This document shows positions 4,873 through 6,784 of a stretch of DNA of 6,784 nucleotides, piece by piece (position 1 is the first letter of the stretch; each line of letters opens with the position of its first letter). Source of the DNA: an archaeon RBG_16_50_20 (lineage in GTDB: Archaea; Thermoproteota; Bathyarchaeia; 40CM-2-53-6). Where the stretch lies: contig MEMY01000093.1 in the NCBI GenBank assembly GCA_001768965.1, forward strand, positions 1 to 6,784, given 5' to 3'. The position numbers and the translations under genes were made by a program. A model generated the notes under the pieces. That model was not told the DNA's origin, made no database searches, and saw only the letters and a program-made list of their open reading frames with translations.

Positions 4873-6096
4873 TCATGATAAAATGCCGAATACGTCCGCC
4901 ATTCTTCGAAACCTTTGGTCAATCTCATCCTTCGATTTCTGATCGATTCCTCGACCTGTCCTAGCAAGCAGGGACAACTTTCGAGCGAGATCGGTTAGGA
5001 CTCTCAGGGCGCGCGCTGTGTTAAAATCGTCGTCCATGTGCCGTGTGAACTCTGATTCTGCTCTTCGGAGAAAGTTCATTCTCTCTGCTTTGCTTGCGCC
5101 GGTTCCTGGCTGGAGAAAATGAAAGCTGTTGTAGTTCTTTTGTAATGCTTTCAGGTGGTTGCGTGCTCGTTTGAGGGCAAGATCGGAGATAGATACGGTA
5201 TCTCTGTAGTGGATGGAAGCGAAGTAGTACCTCAAATCCGCAGGCGCATACTCTCTTAGCGTATCGCGTATCCGGATCATGTTTCCGAGGGATTTGCTCA
5301 TCTTTCGCCCTTTGATGCTGAGCAACCCTGTATGAAGCCAGAATCTAACGAAAGGTGCCTTGCCGCTCAGGGCTTCTGCTTGGGCTATCTCTGCTTCATG
5401 ATGTGGGAAGACTAGTTCTGAGGCGCCCCCATGCAGATCGTAGGTTTCGCCAAAGCGGGTCATCGAGATGGCGGTATCCTCAACATGCCAACCGGGCCTC
5501 CCTTGACCCCAAGGCGAGTCCCAGCGAAGCCCGCTATCGTGCTTCCTCCACAGGGAGAAGTCTTCAGGATTCTTCTTGGAGGAGCAGAGTTCGAGTCTCC
5601 TTAAGCCAAGTTCTTCTTGTATCTGCCCCGATAGCTGACCGAACTTGGGAAACTTCCTAACTTCAAAATACACGCCAGTCTCGGTTTCATAGGCCACTCC
5701 TATGTCGACCAAGCTCTTGATCTGAGCAATAATTTGAGGCATGTACTCGGAAGCCCGCTCGTAAGCGGCCACATTTGTAATACCCAGCGCCTTCATGTCC
5801 TCAAGGAACGCGCTTTCGTATTCCCGTGCAAGCTGAAGCGGGTCTTTCTTCAGCTCATCGCCTTTCTGGATTATTCTGTCCGCCACGTCTGTAATATTCA
5901 TCAGATAAGTGACATTGTAGCCGAGGAATCCCAAGTAGCGTGTGATCATATCGAATGCTAGATATGTTCTCGCATGTCCCAAGTGAACGTAGTCATAGAC
6001 TGTGGGTCCACAAACGAAGAATTTTACACTGCTTCCACGTGGAGCTGTGAAAGCTTCCTTCGTGCGGGTCAGCGAATTGTAGATCCTAAGTACCAA
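4873..6096 (-). CDS. cysS: Cysteinyl-tRNA synthetase, C-terminally short
   Basis: This class I synthetase activates cysteine with ATP and charges tRNA-Cys in the cytoplasm. Signatures are FFVCGPTVYDYVHLGHAR (26-43, with Cys29 and the HIGH-type HLGH at 38-41), NITDVADRII (67-76), GRPGWHVEDTAISM (199-212), GGASELVFPHHEAEIAQAE (223-241), KMSKS (265-269) and MDDDFNT (354-360). The zinc site known from the E. coli enzyme (Cys28, Cys209, His234, Glu238) maps to Cys29, Asp207, His232 and Glu236, so one cysteine is replaced by aspartate; I recall the same WHIEDTAI sequence in other archaeal CysRSs. At 407 residues it ends inside the helical stem-contact region, while the E. coli enzyme has 461; the final anticodon-binding module is absent and no other frame supplies it. 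The start is TTG at 6096-6094, with GAGG about ten bases upstream. Confidence 0.95.
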   Translation of the reverse strand: MVLRIYNSLTRTKEAFTAPRGSSVKFFVCGPTVYDYVHLGHARTYLAFDMITRYLGFLGYNVTYLMNITDVADRIIQKGDELKKDPLQLAREYESAFLEDMKALGITNVAAYERASEYMPQIIAQIKSLVDIGVAYETETGVYFEVRKFPKFGQLSGQIQEELGLRRLELCSSKKNPEDFSLWRKHDSGLRWDSPWGQGRPGWHVEDTAISMTRFGETYDLHGGASELVFPHHEAEIAQAEALSGKAPFVRFWLHTGLLSIKGRKMSKSLGNMIRIRDTLREYAPADLRYYFASIHYRDTVSISDLALKRARNHLKALQKNYNSFHFLQPGTGASKAERMNFLRRAESEFTRHMDDDFNTARALRVLTDLARKLSLLARTGRGIDQKSKDEIDQRFRRMADVFGILS

Positions 6097-6199
6097 TGCT
6101 CTGTCGCCTCTTGGCGAGGGGGCTCTTGAGTTTAAGAACCTTGCAGAGTTCGTGAAAGACCATCCTGCTTATGTGCTAAAGGCCTTCGATACTAGATGA
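6083..6199 (+). pseudogene. Possible 3' remnant of a plus-strand gene
   Basis: A frame open from just after a TAG at 6080 to the TGA at 6197-6199 encodes a protein-like sequence, including GEGALEFKNLAEFVKDHPAY and VLKAFDTR. It has good amphipathic helix character but no ATG, GTG or TTG start before residue 24 and no ribosome site. Its 5' end overlaps the start of cysS on the other strand. It may be the tail of a decayed gene, a short gene with a non-standard start, or chance. I do not recognise a family. Confidence 0.2.
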
Positions 6200-6343
6200 G
6201 ATCCAGTAGAAAGACCAAGTCTTCCGCCAATAGCCCTGATTCTCCCCAATTCGTTCTACCTGGTCCAGAGTAGTGCTTGTGGCTCCGAGGAGAGCGAAAC
6301 GTTGCTGGACAGCGAAAGAGACTCAGGGGCAGGAAATTTTCTT
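6097..6343. other. Intergenic region upstream of cysS with no clear gene
   Basis: Besides the remnant-like frame ending at 6199, a 25-codon plus-strand frame starts at ATG 6196 (MRSSRKTKSSANSPDSPQF...) and ends at TAG 6271-6273, overlapping the previous stop as ATGA. It is serine-rich with no ribosome site and is probably not a gene by itself. On the minus strand TTCTTAAAC (around 6130-6138) is a weak TATA candidate for cysS. GTCCAG (6263-6268) and CTGGAC (6305-6310) can pair around a smaller GCTC/GAGC stem. Nothing here is firm. Confidence 0.4.
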
Positions 6344-6580
6344 CTAGGTGGCGGCCTTTCTTTGTCTGCTTTGAACGATGTAGAAGTTCTCGTCGACATC
6401 GATCTCTAAGTCGGGTACAAAGGAGAGGATGAACTCTATCAGCTCGTCCATGCTGCGTTTACGCCTCTCCTTCAACTGGAGGAAGCCCTGAAGGCTAACT
6501 AAGCGCTCATACATGTCAGAGCTGATTTTGATGCTTCTGCTCAGACGCCTCTTCTTGCTGGGTTCAAACGGTCTTGACAC
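6344..6580 (-). CDS. Ribbon-helix-helix-like small DNA-binding protein
   Basis: This 78-residue basic protein has a positively charged N-terminus (PSKKRRLSR), a short strand (RSIKIS, 15-20), a helix (SDMYERLVSLQGFL, 21-34), a charged turn (KERRKR) and a second helix (SMDELIEFILSFV, 43-55). The strand-helix-helix order, with the pattern S-I-K-I-S...Y-x-x-L...S-x-D-E-L-I, fits ribbon-helix-helix regulators of the CopG/VapB kind, which dimerise and insert the paired strand in the DNA major groove. VapB-type antitoxins share this fold, but no toxin gene adjoins it within the window. The start is GTG at 6580-6578, with GGGAGA (6585-6590) five bases before it and a strong AT-rich box at 6617-6628. 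It is divergent from the gene at 6715, and a palindrome in its own promoter suggests autoregulation. Fold call moderate; target inferred. Confidence 0.55.
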   Translation of the reverse strand: MSRPFEPSKKRRLSRSIKISSDMYERLVSLQGFLQLKERRKRSMDELIEFILSFVPDLEIDVDENFYIVQSRQRKAAT

Positions 6581-6603
6581 TAGTTCTCCCTGGTAGAAAT
6601 GTA

Positions 6604-6613
6604 GAACATGTTC
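6604..6613. promoter_or_regulatory. Palindrome GAACATGTTC in the regulator's promoter
   Basis: A perfect ten-base palindrome lies between the AT-rich box (6617-6628) and the likely transcription start (about 6596) of the ribbon-helix-helix-like gene. A bound dimer here would block transcription initiation, the usual way such regulators control themselves. The assignment to that protein is inference. Confidence 0.35.
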
Positions 6614-6616
6614 GCC

Positions 6617-6628
6617 TTTTTATTTTTT
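6617..6628 (-). promoter_or_regulatory. AT-rich TATA box for the ribbon-helix-helix-like gene
   Basis: The minus strand reads AAAAAATAAAAAGG. Transcription would start about 26 bases downstream near 6596, giving a leader of about 16 bases that contains the GGGAGA ribosome site of the gene starting at 6580. Confidence 0.5.
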
Positions 6629-6640
6629 CTCCAAGCCAGC

Positions 6641-6646
6641 TTATAC
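6641..6646 (+). promoter_or_regulatory. TATA box (TTATAC) for the gene at 6715
   Basis: GCTTATACGG on the plus strand would place transcription initiation near 6668 and leave a leader of about 45 bases with the GGAGGTGA ribosome site. The inverted repeat ATACT-G-AGTAT (6660-6670) covers the predicted start point and is a candidate operator. Confidence 0.4.
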
Positions 6647-6714
6647 GGTTACGCTGTTCATACTGAGTATCACTGCATTAGCACGATAATTGAAGAGTTT
6701 GGAGGTGAATTGAG

Positions 6715-6784
6715 ATGGTGGCGAAGAAACGTAAGGTCAAGATGCGCATTGGCGATGAATCCAGCAGGGCTGAGAGAGTATCTG
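6715..6784 (+). CDS. Start of a basic protein, truncated by the window edge
   Basis: Only 23 codons are visible, from the ATG at 6715. The start is secure because GGAGGTGA (6701-6708), a full match to the 16S rRNA anti-Shine-Dalgarno, lies six bases upstream. The N-terminus is very basic (MVAKKRKVKMRIGDESSRAE), suggesting a nucleic-acid-binding or ribosome-associated protein, but too little is present to name a family. It is divergent from the ribbon-helix-helix-like gene, with a 134-base shared promoter region. Confidence 0.6.
   Translation, partial: MVAKKRKVKMRIGDESSRAERVS

Noticed and set aside
5355..5961. Plus-strand frames opposite cysS
   Set aside because: They are shadows of the synthetase, whose signature motifs fix the true strand and frame.
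6263..6311. H/ACA-like fold: GTCCAG/CTGGAC lower stem, inner GCTC/GAGC stem, and ACA at 6309-6311
   Set aside because: The lower stem is only four pairs if ACA is left free, no convincing K-turn is seen, and there is no target match I can verify; too weak to call an RNA gene.
6724..6738. KKRKV resembling a nuclear localisation signal
   Set aside because: It is a chance match in a basic archaeal N-terminus; nuclear import is not relevant here.
1..6784. tRNA, rRNA, CRISPR array, insertion sequence or attachment site
   Set aside because: I looked for T-loop motifs, regularly spaced repeats, transposase motifs and terminal inverted repeats and found none that hold up.

Overview
The window most likely comes from an archaeon, probably of the Nitrososphaerota/TACK lineage. 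The signs are AT-rich TATA-like boxes about 25 bases before likely transcription starts, GGAGG-type ribosome sites mixed with leaderless-looking starts, very frequent TTG and GTG start codons, an archaeal-type cysteinyl-tRNA synthetase, and small V4R-like and roadblock-like proteins typical of that group. The lineage call is inference from protein character; no 16S or other marker is present. Genes are short, densely packed and on both strands.

Layout. Positions 1-1306 (minus strand) look like one transcription unit: a 41-residue protein, a four-helix membrane protein, and a PLP-dependent threonine dehydratase-like enzyme that runs off the left edge. A TATA box at 1363-1368 and a tandem 8-base repeat precede it. 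Positions 1455-2245 (minus) hold a GYD-family protein downstream of an ArsN2-like GNAT acetyltransferase, with a perfect 8-1-8 palindrome upstream. Positions 2276-2554 are non-coding and structured: a TATA box, a short hairpin and a 22-bp perfect palindrome followed by a pyrimidine tract. Next, on the plus strand, come a V4R-like protein (2555-3031) and a roadblock/LC7-like small protein (3100-3453).

Positions 3523-4452 (minus) encode a seven-repeat beta-propeller whose last blade appears to be cut by a +1 frame change. A TATA element at 4497-4501 can serve both it and a divergent 113-residue protein of unknown function (4523-4864). The latter converges on cysS (4873-6096, minus), which has the catalytic core of cysteinyl-tRNA synthetase but lacks the usual C-terminal anticodon-binding module. 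Positions 6097-6343 carry no clear gene, only two small plus-strand reading frames that may be remnants. At the right end a ribbon-helix-helix-like regulator (6344-6580, minus) is divergent from a gene with a perfect GGAGGTGA ribosome site that runs off the edge (6715 onward); each promoter has its own palindrome.

Functionally the window mixes housekeeping (cysteine charging of tRNA, amino-acid deamination) with small sensory or adaptor-type proteins. I see no mobile element, CRISPR array, tRNA or rRNA, and no clear multi-gene defence or biosynthetic system. The best leads are the structured leader before the V4R gene, the frame break in the propeller, the shortened CysRS and the divergent regulator region.
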